Positions 26,577 through 35,127 of a stretch of 64,000 nt of DNA are shown here, one piece after another. The notes below the pieces were generated by a model that was not told the DNA's origin, did not search any database, and was given only the letters and a program-made list of their open reading frames with translations. A program made the position numbers and the translations under genes. Each line of letters starts with the position of its first letter. The first letter of the stretch is position 1. This DNA comes from Shewanella psychrophila (lineage in GTDB: Bacteria > Pseudomonadota > Gammaproteobacteria > Enterobacterales > Shewanellaceae). The stretch covers positions 6,200,001 through 6,264,000 of the forward strand of contig NZ_CP014782.1 of NCBI RefSeq assembly GCF_002005305.1. Reading direction: 5' to 3'.

Positions 26577-26999
26577 CTAATCTGAGGTGTGGTCATGGGT
26601 AATAACCCAACGATCATCTATCTTCTCAACCAGTAATGTAAACACGCCATTGGGCTTATCTTTGGCTCGAGTTAATTCCCAGCGCCCCACCACGATTGCC
26701 GCATAGTTGCTAAGCATCTTGGTGTCCTTGATAGTGAACTTCAAGTGGCCTAAAGTCGCCTTATCAGGATAGTTCTTCTTATAAGCCGCTAATGTTTCAA
26801 CCCAGCCATAACGAAACTTCTTGCCGGAAACAAAACGCATCTTCTCGTTATTCCAATAACCTTGCATGTAGCCATCGAGATCCCCCCGGTTCCACGCAGC
26901 TTCCTGCTCAGATAATATATGCGCAATATCATCGCTTGGCACGGCTGAGGCGCTAAATGCCAGTAGCATTAATAGAACCGTAAGTCCTTTTTTAAACAT
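26577..26999 (-). CDS. Exported NTF2-like (DUF4440/SnoaL type) protein
   Basis: After a signal peptide (MFKKG to SASA, about 19 residues) the 120-residue mature protein has the NTF2-like cone pattern: an opening helix EQEAAWNRGDLDGYMQGYW, a middle helix WVETLAAYKKNYPD and strands ending in WVITHDHTSD. Members are enzymes or ligand-binding proteins; no specific role can be given. I choose the ATG at 26999 because GGAG lies six bases upstream and gives a clean signal peptide; upstream starts exist at 27011 and 27059. Confidence 0.78.
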   Translation of the reverse strand: MFKKGLTVLLMLLAFSASAVPSDDIAHILSEQEAAWNRGDLDGYMQGYWNNEKMRFVSGKKFRYGWVETLAAYKKNYPDKATLGHLKFTIKDTKMLSNYAAIVVGRWELTRAKDKPNGVFTLLVEKIDDRWVITHDHTSD

Positions 27000-27108
27000 G
27001 GTTTTCTCCATAAATACGAGATAGGCTATAGTATATATTAACTCAATGAGTGAAGTCATAAAGTCTATGACTAATATGTTGAGTACTTCGATAGATTAAA
27101 AGGATTAT

Positions 27109-27672
27109 TTGCCTTTAGTTATGTTTCAGTATTTTTGTAAATTCATCTTAAAATTCTTTGGCTGGAAAATTTCTGGTTCATTGCCTACAGACCACCAATA
27201 TGTAGCTATCCTTGGCCCCCACACCAGTAATTGGGACTTTATCGTCGGCCTATTAGCCCGCGGAGCCTTAGGTGCTAAGGTTAATTTTCTCGGAAAAAAT
27301 CAGCTTTTTATTCCGCCATGGGGCTGGTTCTTCAAAGCTGTCGGCGGAACCCCGGTAGACAGAAGTAAATCCAATAACTTAGTCGATGGCGTGGTCCAAC
27401 TCTACCAATCAAACCCTAACTTCTCACTGGCATTGGCACCGGAAGGGACTCGCAGCCCGGTAAAACGATGGAAAACGGGGTTTTATCATATTGCCAGTAA
27501 GGCTGGCGTGCCTATAGTTACCGTGGGATTAGACTTCGGCACTAAGACTGTGATGATCCCTGAGGGGGTACCGACCACAGATGATATGCAACAGGACATG
27601 GATAAAATAATCGGCTTCTACCGATCCATCAAGGGGCGTCACCCTAAAGTGATACCGGATTTCACTCGCTAA
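27109..27672 (+). CDS. PlsC-family lysophospholipid acyltransferase
   Basis: The four acyltransferase blocks are in order: HTSNWD (H-x4-D catalytic pair, about residue 38), FLGKNQLF, GGTPVDRS and APEGTRS. At 187 residues it is shorter than PlsC (about 240) and lacks long hydrophobic segments apart from a weak N-terminal one. It probably acylates a lysolipid at the inner membrane. The start is a TTG with AAAGGA five bases upstream; an ATG lies four codons further in. It is the last ordinary gene before the type III secretion cluster. Confidence 0.87.
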   Translation: MPLVMFQYFCKFILKFFGWKISGSLPTDHQYVAILGPHTSNWDFIVGLLARGALGAKVNFLGKNQLFIPPWGWFFKAVGGTPVDRSKSNNLVDGVVQLYQSNPNFSLALAPEGTRSPVKRWKTGFYHIASKAGVPIVTVGLDFGTKTVMIPEGVPTTDDMQQDMDKIIGFYRSIKGRHPKVIPDFTR

Positions 27673-27681
27673 TTTAAACGG

Positions 27682-27709
27682 GCAGAGAGCTTAATCTGAT
27701 TCTCTCTGC
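27682..27709. terminator. Weak convergent hairpin at the end of sctL
   Basis: GCAGAGAG at 27682-27689 pairs with CTCTCTGC at 27702-27709 across a 12-base loop. The stem overlaps the sctL stop codon. T-rich sequence follows only loosely on either strand, so its efficiency is doubtful. Confidence 0.4.
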
Positions 27710-28320
27710 TTGAATTGTTTGTAAATCTGCTTCTCCAGCACTTGTAGCTGCACATCTATGCTCGCATCTATAATGCCGACCTCGGTTTCCAATATACAGC
27801 CGCCATTCTTCAGACGAGCATCGGCAACCACCTCCACATAGCCCACCTCAGGAAATGCCGATAAGACTTCACTCACCCTCTCTTTGACTTGAACAACCTG
27901 CTCAGGATTGACATGCAATATCACCTGTTTCTGATTACTCACCAATTGCAATGCCTCTCTCACAACAGTGAGTGTCACCTCCACATCATCGAAGCCTTGC
28001 AGAATTGTCCCTACACAAGACAACACAGCCTGGGTAAGAGTCTTCTCCGATGAAATATAAAATCGATTACACTGAGCAACAGTATCGACTATCACCTCTG
28101 CGCACTCTTGCTTAGCCTGCTGCTGGCCATCTTCATAGCCACGTAATTTCTCTTGCTCATATACGGACTCGGCATCTTTAATTATCTGTGCAGCCTTAGC
28201 TTGCGCAGCTTGGATAAGATGCTCCGACTCCAGAAAATGCATATAGTCTGCTGACTTAAGAATTTTCTGACCCGGTACTAAATTAAGGTTATCGGTATCT
28301 ACTTTAACAAATGACAGCAT
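27691..28320 (-). CDS. sctL: Type III secretion stator protein SctL (YscL)
   Basis: SctL dimerises, binds the ATPase SctN and links it to the C-ring protein SctQ at the cytosolic face. The 209-residue protein has the FliH/YscL plan: an Ala/Lys/Glu-rich coiled segment (AAQAKAAQIIKDAESVYEQEKLRGYEDG, broken by residues 38-65) and a C-terminal domain with NPEQVVQVKERV and GGCILETEVGIIDASIDVQL. The latter is the best-conserved family block. It is the last gene of the exsD-yscB-to-sctL operon and overlaps sctK by 22 bases. Confidence 0.93.
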   Translation of the reverse strand: MLSFVKVDTDNLNLVPGQKILKSADYMHFLESEHLIQAAQAKAAQIIKDAESVYEQEKLRGYEDGQQQAKQECAEVIVDTVAQCNRFYISSEKTLTQAVLSCVGTILQGFDDVEVTLTVVREALQLVSNQKQVILHVNPEQVVQVKERVSEVLSAFPEVGYVEVVADARLKNGGCILETEVGIIDASIDVQLQVLEKQIYKQFKQRESD

Positions 28321-28976
28321 AGTGGAATAACTCGCTTAGATATTTTCTTAATTAGTTGATATGCCAGCACCCTATCTGCAATTTTTACATCACCAGCCGA
28401 CGTAAAAAATGGATTCAGTTCATAGGGAAGCTTAAGCTTCAACCCTTTAATCAAATCAAGCTGACTTGAATCCAATAAAGAGGTGACGAAGGTGATACCA
28501 CTGGCTTCGAAGTAGTTGACAGGTATAGACTCAGGTAAGGCCTTATCCCACTCATCTGGCCAATTTGATAGAAGAAACTGAGTCTGGTTCATACAAAACT
28601 GATAACCAGATGTACTCATACTCTCCAGCAGCTGCTGCCGGGGTAACTTCAAAACAACTTGTTTGCACGCTTGGCGGTGAAGGCTGATCCCAATATAATG
28701 CAGTAGTAGTCTCAACTCCTCAGTGGGCAACAAGGCGATGAAGCGCACGGGATGAGAGAACTCGGCAACAAGTAGAGGCTTTAACCCGGCGGCTCCCAAG
28801 AACCATTGATTTAACCTTGAATTATTCCGCCAGTCCGGTAATCGCGATATATGTCCAGCGTGTGGAATATGCTCAAGCCAGCTCTCATCGATATAACTTA
28901 AGGGCCGAAACTGGTATCTGTGCAGACACGCTTCATAATCCAGATTGGCCGGCCCATCCCCTTGCATCACAAGCAC
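28299..28976 (-). CDS. sctK: Type III secretion protein SctK (YscK)
   Basis: SctK is a cytosolic sorting-platform component that connects SctD to the SctQ-SctL-SctN complex. Placement between sctJ and sctL and its 225-residue size fit YscK/PscK; the sequence (YDYEACLHRY-like start, LNQWFLGAAGL) is only moderately distinctive. The start is GTG overlapping the sctJ TAG by one base, with AAGGAG about eleven bases upstream. An ATG three codons in is possible. Confidence 0.85.
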   Translation of the reverse strand: MLVMQGDGPANLDYEACLHRYQFRPLSYIDESWLEHIPHAGHISRLPDWRNNSRLNQWFLGAAGLKPLLVAEFSHPVRFIALLPTEELRLLLHYIGISLHRQACKQVVLKLPRQQLLESMSTSGYQFCMNQTQFLLSNWPDEWDKALPESIPVNYFEASGITFVTSLLDSSQLDLIKGLKLKLPYELNPFFTSAGDVKIADRVLAYQLIKKISKRVIPLCCHLLK

Positions 28977-29722
28977 TAGCGGCCGCTCTCCTTTTGACTC
29001 CAGAAATATGTCGCCAGGTTGGTCCCAATTAACATCAAAAAGAAGAAAACGATAAAACCCATGAAGCGGTTTTCTGACGATGCAGTCATCTTGATTGAGA
29101 GGATATTAACCATTTTTTGTTGACTGGATACCAAGCGACTCTGGAGCGCGGGGACTAAGACAACACTGATACGATCATAATTTAGCCCCTCGATACTATT
29201 GTTCACTAACAACTTAATTTGAGGCACCAAAGACTCAATCTCTATATCCGGGGCATGCTTAATGAATACCGAAGCCGAAGAGTTCACTTCCCTGCTTCGT
29301 CCCCGCCTTCTCTCTTCTTCGGGATTAACGATATGAACCCTAGCCGTGATCACGCCATCGATTTGAGATAGAGTCGAAGAGATCTCCTGAGACTTAGCAA
29401 ACATTAGACGAGCTCGCTCCTCCAAAGGAGAAGAGATCAGCCCCTCATCAGGAAATATATCCTCCAGACTGACAAATTGGTCTTTGGGATAGCCCTGGCT
29501 CTTCAAGGTCGCGAGTGCTAATGATAGTTGCGACTCCTCAACCATTAACTTCACCTTACCATCGCTATCGGGTAACTTCTGCGTACTTATTCCAGCGATT
29601 AATAAGATGGCTAACATCTCATTACCCTCTTTCTGGGATAAGCCATTATAGAGCTCGGTTTGACAAGCCGTTAGCATGATCATGCAGCTAAGCAGCACAA
29701 TTTTGAACATTCTGTTTATCAT
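28976..29722 (-). CDS. sctJ: Type III secretion inner-ring lipoprotein SctJ (YscJ)
   Basis: SctJ forms the periplasmic part of the inner-membrane ring. It has a lipoprotein signal with lipobox LTAC near residue 20, then the YscJ/FliF block TELYNGLSQKEGNEMLAIL, a second RBM domain (PLEERARLMFAKSQEISSTLSQIDGVITARVHIVNP), and a C-terminal membrane helix (about 215-240). The 248-residue length is typical. It starts two bases before the end of sctI spacing and is followed directly by sctK. Confidence 0.96.
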   Translation of the reverse strand: MINRMFKIVLLSCMIMLTACQTELYNGLSQKEGNEMLAILLIAGISTQKLPDSDGKVKLMVEESQLSLALATLKSQGYPKDQFVSLEDIFPDEGLISSPLEERARLMFAKSQEISSTLSQIDGVITARVHIVNPEEERRRGRSREVNSSASVFIKHAPDIEIESLVPQIKLLVNNSIEGLNYDRISVVLVPALQSRLVSSQQKMVNILSIKMTASSENRFMGFIVFFFLMLIGTNLATYFWSQKESGR

Positions 29723-29724
29723 CT

Positions 29725-30069
29725 TTACTGCGCTTTCATCAAGGTTTCGATATTTTGACTCGTCTTACCCGCCGTCTTGGCGATTAACTCTTCTTGCATG
29801 GTGATCCGGGTCAAGGCCCACTGAATTTCCATCAAGGCCGCAGGATCGTCGATCCCTGAGCTCATGGCTGTTTGTAAACTTTCCGTGGCTCCGGATAACT
29901 GCTTCTTCATATCGACGATCTGATCTAACACAGATTCGCCCAAGCCATTATCGACATTTGATTGCATCGCCTGCTCAAACTCGGCAACTGCGCCATGTTC
30001 GGCAATTTGTGAATCTTGTAACTGCTCGATGCTGGTATTTAACACCTGAGTAAAATTAGCGTCAATCAT
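29725..30069 (-). CDS. sctI: Type III secretion inner-rod protein SctI (YscI)
   Basis: SctI forms the short inner rod that anchors the needle. The 114-residue protein has the family's helical C-terminal block (LMEIQWALTRITMQEELIAKTAG, split at residues 83-105) and ends in a small hydrophilic tail. GGAGG lies seven bases upstream of the ATG. Its neighbours, yscH before and sctJ after, match the Yersinia virC order. Confidence 0.9.
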   Translation of the reverse strand: MIDANFTQVLNTSIEQLQDSQIAEHGAVAEFEQAMQSNVDNGLGESVLDQIVDMKKQLSGATESLQTAMSSGIDDPAALMEIQWALTRITMQEELIAKTAGKTSQNIETLMKAQ

Positions 30070-30079
30070 AAATAGCCTC

Positions 30080-30691
30080 CTAAAATATGTCTGGGCGTAC
30101 CGTGTTAGTCATCATATTGCGTAACATGCTATTAAACTGAATCAGATGGCCTAATTCCCCCCGAATAAGATCGACCAGAGCCGCATTTTCTGGATCGCCT
30201 TTTAACTGAGCCCAAGCTTCCCAAAGCGCCGTCTCACGTCGGGCGCTGAGACGAAACTCAGACTTCAACTCGGCCTTCAGTTCTTCACTGGAAGTCGGAG
30301 GCGATGCCTGTAACCGACTAATAAAGTCGACACTAACCAACTCCTGTAGACGCTCACTCAACCCTGTCTGACTGCCGGATTTAGCTCGATTTAACGCAGA
30401 CCAGAGCGCCTTATCGGCCATGGCTTTATCATCACCGAATGCCTGGTGTAACGCCCCTGAAATCTGCGTTCCAGATGGATTATCCAGTGCGGAAATTTCC
30501 TTATAAAAGGCATCAATTTCAGGATTAGCGCCGCCTTTCACATCGGCCGCCTTGGCTGTTTTTTTTACCTGCACCTTGGCAGGCTCAGACAAGGCTTGCT
30601 CCAGCCTAAATTGATCATCTCTGTTTACGGCTCGAGTACTAACATCCGCAGTATGCTGTACTTGACTCAGATCCGTATTAAGTTCAATCAC
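30080..30691 (-). CDS. yscH: YscH/YopR-like early secreted protein
   Basis: The position between yscG and sctI and the order of the whole block identify it with Yersinia yscH, which encodes the secreted protein YopR that affects needle assembly. The 203-residue product is somewhat longer than YopR, has no signal peptide, and shows a C-terminal helical domain (SSEELKAELKSEFRLSARRE, then GELGHLIQFNSMLRNMM). The start is GTG, one base into the preceding stop codon. Identity rests on position more than on clear sequence recognition. Confidence 0.78.
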   Translation of the reverse strand: MIELNTDLSQVQHTADVSTRAVNRDDQFRLEQALSEPAKVQVKKTAKAADVKGGANPEIDAFYKEISALDNPSGTQISGALHQAFGDDKAMADKALWSALNRAKSGSQTGLSERLQELVSVDFISRLQASPPTSSEELKAELKSEFRLSARRETALWEAWAQLKGDPENAALVDLIRGELGHLIQFNSMLRNMMTNTVRPDIF

Positions 30692-31038
30692 TAAGGTGCC
30701 TGATAGCTAGTTGCAAATGCCTGGAGACTCTGGGAGCTAGACTGAGCCGCCTTTGCCAACCAAAAATCCAGCTTAGTTGCTAAACCCAACTCATCGGCAC
30801 ACAGAACGGTAAAACAGATCAGGTCCTGATGCTCTAAAGCCAAAGGCTCGAGCAGATCGAGTGCAGCCTGATATTGACCACGATTCATCAAGCTCAATGA
30901 ACGTATGCTAGCAACGATCTCAGTAAACTGACTATCCGAAGACAGAGATGCGGCTATACTTTCCGCCTGTGAGTATTGATGCTGACCGATTGCTATCATG
31001 GCTAACTCAGCCAGTAGTTTCTTAGTTTCAATCTTCAT
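30691..31038 (-). CDS. yscG: Needle chaperone YscG (TPR type)
   Basis: YscG, with YscE, wraps the needle subunit in the cytosol and keeps it from polymerising. The 115-residue protein is a three-repeat helical, TPR-like protein (ELAMIAIGQHQYSQAESIAA, then LMNRGQYQAALDLLEPLALE), matching the family size. GGTTTCC-flanked ATG at 31038 is preceded by a weak ribosome site. It follows the needle gene after ten bases. Confidence 0.88.
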   Translation of the reverse strand: MKIETKKLLAELAMIAIGQHQYSQAESIAASLSSDSQFTEIVASIRSLSLMNRGQYQAALDLLEPLALEHQDLICFTVLCADELGLATKLDFWLAKAAQSSSQSLQAFATSYQAP

Positions 31039-31048
31039 AGGAAACCTT

Positions 31049-31324
31049 CTACACTTTTTGCATAATGCTCATCATCACATCTTTAATCGACTTAACGACT
31101 GTCGAGCGTATGTTGTACATCACAGACCAACTGTTGATCGCATGTTGTAACTCGGCCAGTTTAGCCGGGTCATCGGCTCCCTCACCCGAAACACCGCCAA
31201 TTTTAGCCTTAACATTTGCATTCGCCGAGGCTAAGGCCACATCTATGCTGCTCACTACCGTGTTCAGATCCAGTTCAGCTGGACCTCCTGTGCCTGTCGG
31301 TCCTGTTCCGCCTACACCAGCCAT
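31049..31324 (-). CDS. sctF: Type III secretion needle subunit SctF (YscF)
   Basis: SctF polymerises into the extracellular needle. The 91-residue protein has a Gly/Pro/Thr-rich flexible N terminus and the helix-turn-helix core, with DDPAKLAELQHAINSWSVMY across the conserved P-x-x-L-A-x-x-Q turn and a C-terminal helix ending in hydrophobic residues. Its length is close to YscF (87). It lies between yscE and yscG, its two chaperones. Confidence 0.94.
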   Translation of the reverse strand: MAGVGGTGPTGTGGPAELDLNTVVSSIDVALASANANVKAKIGGVSGEGADDPAKLAELQHAINSWSVMYNIRSTVVKSIKDVMMSIMQKV

Positions 31325-31335
31325 AAAATTCCCCT

Positions 31336-31560
31336 TTATTTAGATTGGATTTGGTCTAACACTTGGTTAGCGGCATCTAGCGCCGCTAAATCTTTAGTTA
31401 GTTGTGTATATTCTTCGGGTCGACAACCAGCGTTCATCTGACGCTTAGTCCAGTTAGATGAATCCTGAAGATCTTGTCGAATACCCTGTATCTCTTTATC
31501 CGCATCATTGGCGCGCAAGCGCGCTTCCAATGTCGTCATACTGACTGGCGACGCTGTCAT
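31336..31560 (-). CDS. yscE: Needle chaperone YscE
   Basis: YscE is the small helical partner of YscG that binds the needle subunit. The 74-residue protein has the expected size and two-helix pattern. GGAGG six bases upstream strongly supports the ATG at 31560, which makes it overlap the end of sctD by 56 bases in another frame. The order sctD-yscE-sctF-yscG is that of Yersinia. Confidence 0.87.
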   Translation of the reverse strand: MTASPVSMTTLEARLRANDADKEIQGIRQDLQDSSNWTKRQMNAGCRPEEYTQLTKDLAALDAANQVLDQIQSK

Positions 31561-32833
31561 TTATGCCTCCAAAATTAATGGTAATTTGTTGATCTCCTTT
31601 GGCGATATCGATGCCAAATTCAGAGATCCTCATAATAAGATAGCCCGCTGGTGTACGTGTGCCTTGGGTATAGCGATTGTTATCGGCTAGTACCACATAT
31701 GGCACAATCCCAAAATTTGCAGCCCGTACGATAAAATCGATATTTGCCCCTTTGCTTACCTTAGGGATCGACTTGAGTACCAGATAAGGCTTATCGCCAA
31801 ATTTCTCTCTAAAATCTCTGGCCACCTGATAGAAGGCGGTACTTTCCACTTCGTTAAGCTCACCTCTAGCCTCAATTCTATCTGCGGCTTTAACCAGCTG
31901 TAACTTGGCTAACAGGTTGACGCCTTTCAGCATCTCTTTAAGCTCATCCAGGTAAGCACCGGCTCTTTGTAGTTCAACTTTCCATGCCAGCAAACCCGGT
32001 ATATCACTCTCGATTATCTTCTCTACCTGGCTCCACCGGCTGGCATCATCTATATAGCCGGTCAACAGAATCGTACCTGCCGAATCGCCATTTTTGACCT
32101 GTACCTGCTGATAACCTAGATTCCCCAGAATGAACTTCACCCCACGACGTATGGTGTCCATCGCCCTCAGGTTACTCTTATAATTAACCCCCAAAGATTC
32201 GATCTCATTAAGAAGCTGAATTCTTTGAATATTAGTTTCAACATAGCCTTCTAGCTCCACTTGATTGGCTAAGCCATTCCATTCGACTCGCACATCATCG
32301 AGTTGCAAGTTTTCCAATGCATTACGAACCAAGACAATAGGTTCGGCCTCTGTTACGAGTGCATTCTTATCAGTATTTGAGTCCTGCATTTTGATCACTA
32401 AAAACGTACAGGGGATCAGGCTCAGTAACAGGCCTACCAATAAGGACTTCCGCCATGAATTTACCGATTGATTAACCACCTTATGCTTAATCTCACCGGC
32501 TTGAGGAATCGAGGCTTGCCCCAATTCATCTTCCTGCCAACCAACTATAAAACATAGGGCGCCGAGCCTGACCGAATCTCCCCGGGCTAAGACCAAACTT
32601 GAATGAGCTTGTTTCTGCTCATCATTAATGAAGATCTGACAGTCCTGAGGAAGCTCGACTAAGGTGATCACCTCCCCAACGGATAGAGTCACATGTTTGG
32701 CATCAATATCTCTGTCCGATAACACGATATCGGCGTTCAACTCATCACTACCTATAATGAATTCACCGGCACTGAGAGGTAATTCAACCTGAGCGTGGCT
32801 TCCCGATAGCAGTTTAATTTTCCATTGGGTCAT
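31505..32833 (-). CDS. sctD: Type III secretion inner-membrane ring protein SctD (YscD)
   Basis: SctD forms the outer layer of the inner-membrane ring and reaches the secretin. It has an N-terminal cytosolic FHA-like domain (KLLSGSHAQVELPLSAGEFIIGSD start, split over residues 7-31), one membrane helix near residue 130-148 and a periplasmic part of ring-building motifs. I choose the ATG at 32833 (442 residues), eight bases after AGG, rather than the GTG at 32842. Its 3' end runs 56 bases into yscE. Confidence 0.93.
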   Translation of the reverse strand: MTQWKIKLLSGSHAQVELPLSAGEFIIGSDELNADIVLSDRDIDAKHVTLSVGEVITLVELPQDCQIFINDEQKQAHSSLVLARGDSVRLGALCFIVGWQEDELGQASIPQAGEIKHKVVNQSVNSWRKSLLVGLLLSLIPCTFLVIKMQDSNTDKNALVTEAEPIVLVRNALENLQLDDVRVEWNGLANQVELEGYVETNIQRIQLLNEIESLGVNYKSNLRAMDTIRRGVKFILGNLGYQQVQVKNGDSAGTILLTGYIDDASRWSQVEKIIESDIPGLLAWKVELQRAGAYLDELKEMLKGVNLLAKLQLVKAADRIEARGELNEVESTAFYQVARDFREKFGDKPYLVLKSIPKVSKGANIDFIVRAANFGIVPYVVLADNNRYTQGTRTPAGYLIMRISEFGIDIAKGDQQITINFGGINDSVASQYDDIGSALARQ

Positions 32834-32842
32834 TTGGTTCAC

Positions 32843-34687
32843 CTATTCAGTCGGAAAAAAACAGCTAAGATCTGATTCATCACACTCACCGGGCACTATT
32901 CTCGCTCCCATCTCACCCGTGGGCAGTCTGCAGTCCTGACGGCGGGAACTTATTTCATCACCGAGCAGTCCCTGCTGCTGTTGAACTGCCTCCTCTGTTG
33001 TTTGACAGCGATAAAAGCTCAAAGCAGACCGGAAACTTTGGTTCAGATTTGAAATGTCTTCGATCCCAACCATCTGGCCGCGCAAATCTTGGTTATTACC
33101 CACCACGATATTATTACCTAGGCCTTGGGTAATGATTCTGGGCTCTACGATGAATAAGCGTACCGTTCGTCTCTTAGTGTTCGCTTGCGAACGAAACAGT
33201 TGACCCACCCAAGGTATATCGCCCAACCAGGGAACTTTACGTAATCTCTGGGTGATCTCATCACGATATACCCCACCAATGAGTAAGCTCTGCCCTTGCT
33301 TTACCGTAGCTAAGGTACTCATCTCTGTTTTACGAGTTGAGGGCACCCCATTGATTGCACCATCGGGAATTTGAGAACCGTCTTCAATCTGCAGACTCAA
33401 GTTAATATCTGGTCTGGCTGTATTCCTGTCGCCCACTATTCTGGGGATCACCTTGAATACCATTCCAGATGTTACCTTCTCAAGAGACTGCGACTTCTCA
33501 CCGATCAATTGAATGTAGAAGGTCTCGCTTGTACTCAATACCGCTTGTACATTTTCTTGTGTCAGCAGAGTCGGTCGGGACACTATCTGGCCGCTACCTT
33601 CTTGCTGTAGCAGGTTAACTTGAGCGAGCAGGTAGTTAAGATTGGTTTTATCCAATACTGAGCTAAAATCCAGGCCATTGCCCAGGGTAATATCACCTGT
33701 AGTATCGCCTGTGGTATTGATATCGATAATTTGGTTATCACCAGCCTCGATACCTACGGTCCAATCGACCCCTAGTTGTTCGAGTTCGTTGACACTGATA
33801 TCTATGATCGACAAACCTATTTCAATTTGACGTTGAGGCTTATCCAACTGTTGGATCAACCGACGATAAAGCGGCAATCTGGAGCGGGAGTCACGAACGA
33901 TAATCGAATTAAGCCCAGGCTCGGCCTGCACTTTAGCCCCGTTACGAAAACGACTCTTCCCCTGAGTTTCCGCGTCTGAATCGGCTTCTCCCTCAGATTG
34001 ACTCACTATATTGGCATCGACGCCCGATAGGATATTTTCTAATATGGTGGCAACACCGGGCACTATGATCTCTTGTTCGCGATAACTGATACTCCTATCG
34101 GTAGCAGAGGCATATTTAAGCGGGATGATCTCGATATAGAAATCATCATTCTTAGCCACTTGCTGACTCTCGTGGAGCTCTAATACTTCGGCAACTTGGG
34201 TCACCAGCTGCACATATCTGGGGGGACCTGCAAGGTAAACACTGCCTTTTCCGGTTATCGCTCTCCAGCCAAACCTTTCTTCCCAAATCCCGGTAGACTC
34301 TAAGGTCTCCTGTAGATCCTCAACCGGTACTTGATTCAACTGAATCAACTTAGACTGAGTTTCCACCGCCTTATAAACATATAAAACAGCACCATCGTAA
34401 TACCAGGTCAGGTTGTATAGACTGGCTAAATAATTCAAGAATGCTTCGGGATCATCCGGTGAAAATCGACCACTTATCTGCTCAGAGACTTGTCCGCTTA
34501 CCGCAGCTGAGACGCCATAATTAGTCGCAAAGTTAGTGATGACATCCCGTAATGAATCATTATTAGCGTAATATTTAAAATCACGATCCACCCAGTCCAA
34601 TGGCTGTGCCAAAGCCGCCATGGACAGCAAGCTTAAGCTTATGCCCCACAAGGCTCTTGAGTAACTGCCTGGGTTAATCCATTTCAT
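32843..34687 (-). CDS. sctC: Type III secretion secretin SctC (YscC)
   Basis: SctC is the outer-membrane secretin ring. It has a Sec signal (SLLSMAALAQ, cut near residue 27), two N-terminal domains (FKYYANNDSLRDVITNFATN and ITGKGSVYLAGPPRYVQLV), an N3 domain, and a secretin barrel with GSGQIVSRPTLLTQEN and the late LLIGGVYRDE and VPWLGDIPWVGQLF signatures. At 614 residues it is normal. I choose the ATG at 34687, which overlaps the yscB stop as TAATG; a GTG at 34699 is also open. The pilotin ExsB is encoded nearby. Confidence 0.96.
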   Translation of the reverse strand: MKWINPGSYSRALWGISLSLLSMAALAQPLDWVDRDFKYYANNDSLRDVITNFATNYGVSAAVSGQVSEQISGRFSPDDPEAFLNYLASLYNLTWYYDGAVLYVYKAVETQSKLIQLNQVPVEDLQETLESTGIWEERFGWRAITGKGSVYLAGPPRYVQLVTQVAEVLELHESQQVAKNDDFYIEIIPLKYASATDRSISYREQEIIVPGVATILENILSGVDANIVSQSEGEADSDAETQGKSRFRNGAKVQAEPGLNSIIVRDSRSRLPLYRRLIQQLDKPQRQIEIGLSIIDISVNELEQLGVDWTVGIEAGDNQIIDINTTGDTTGDITLGNGLDFSSVLDKTNLNYLLAQVNLLQQEGSGQIVSRPTLLTQENVQAVLSTSETFYIQLIGEKSQSLEKVTSGMVFKVIPRIVGDRNTARPDINLSLQIEDGSQIPDGAINGVPSTRKTEMSTLATVKQGQSLLIGGVYRDEITQRLRKVPWLGDIPWVGQLFRSQANTKRRTVRLFIVEPRIITQGLGNNIVVGNNQDLRGQMVGIEDISNLNQSFRSALSFYRCQTTEEAVQQQQGLLGDEISSRRQDCRLPTGEMGARIVPGECDESDLSCFFPTE

Positions 34688-35127
34688 TAAGGTAACCACA
34701 CACGGTTTTGATCCGAACTTGATAAAGTATGCTGCTGCATTAGCTCTTGATATCTCTCGGCAATATCCACCTGATGATTCACCATAGTGATAAAAGTACT
34801 AGGTAAGACTTCAGCCTCGACGCGCTGGATCAGGGTCAAACGGTTCATTTCATTTATTGCCAACACAGATGTATGGGCTCTCACATTCACCAGCGCCTGC
34901 TGCATGATCTTTTCCAGTGCACTTTCCTGTTGATAATTCAAACCTTGGGACAGATCACAATTAAGATCGCTCTCAATAATCAGCCAACCATGACTTAGAT
35001 AAAATTCCACTGCAACATCATCGAAGCTGAGGTTATATCGCCCATCAGAATTAGCAACGAAGCTTGCTTGATTCAAGTCTTCACTCAAGGAAGCCAGTAG
35101 AGCGCTTAATGTTTCTTCTAGCTTCAT
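34687..35127 (-). CDS. yscB: Gatekeeper chaperone YscB
   Basis: YscB pairs with SycN to chaperone the gatekeeper protein YopN/SctW. The product (146 residues from the ATG at 35127) has the class-I chaperone shape: an amphipathic first helix (MKLEETLSALLASLSEDLN), strands with GWLIIESDL, and an acidic character. The start is set by an ATGA overlap with the exsD stop codon; longer frames into exsD begin with TTG and lack homology. It is followed by sctC, as in Yersinia and Pseudomonas. Confidence 0.85.
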   Translation of the reverse strand: MKLEETLSALLASLSEDLNQASFVANSDGRYNLSFDDVAVEFYLSHGWLIIESDLNCDLSQGLNYQQESALEKIMQQALVNVRAHTSVLAINEMNRLTLIQRVEAEVLPSTFITMVNHQVDIAERYQELMQQHTLSSSDQNRVWLP

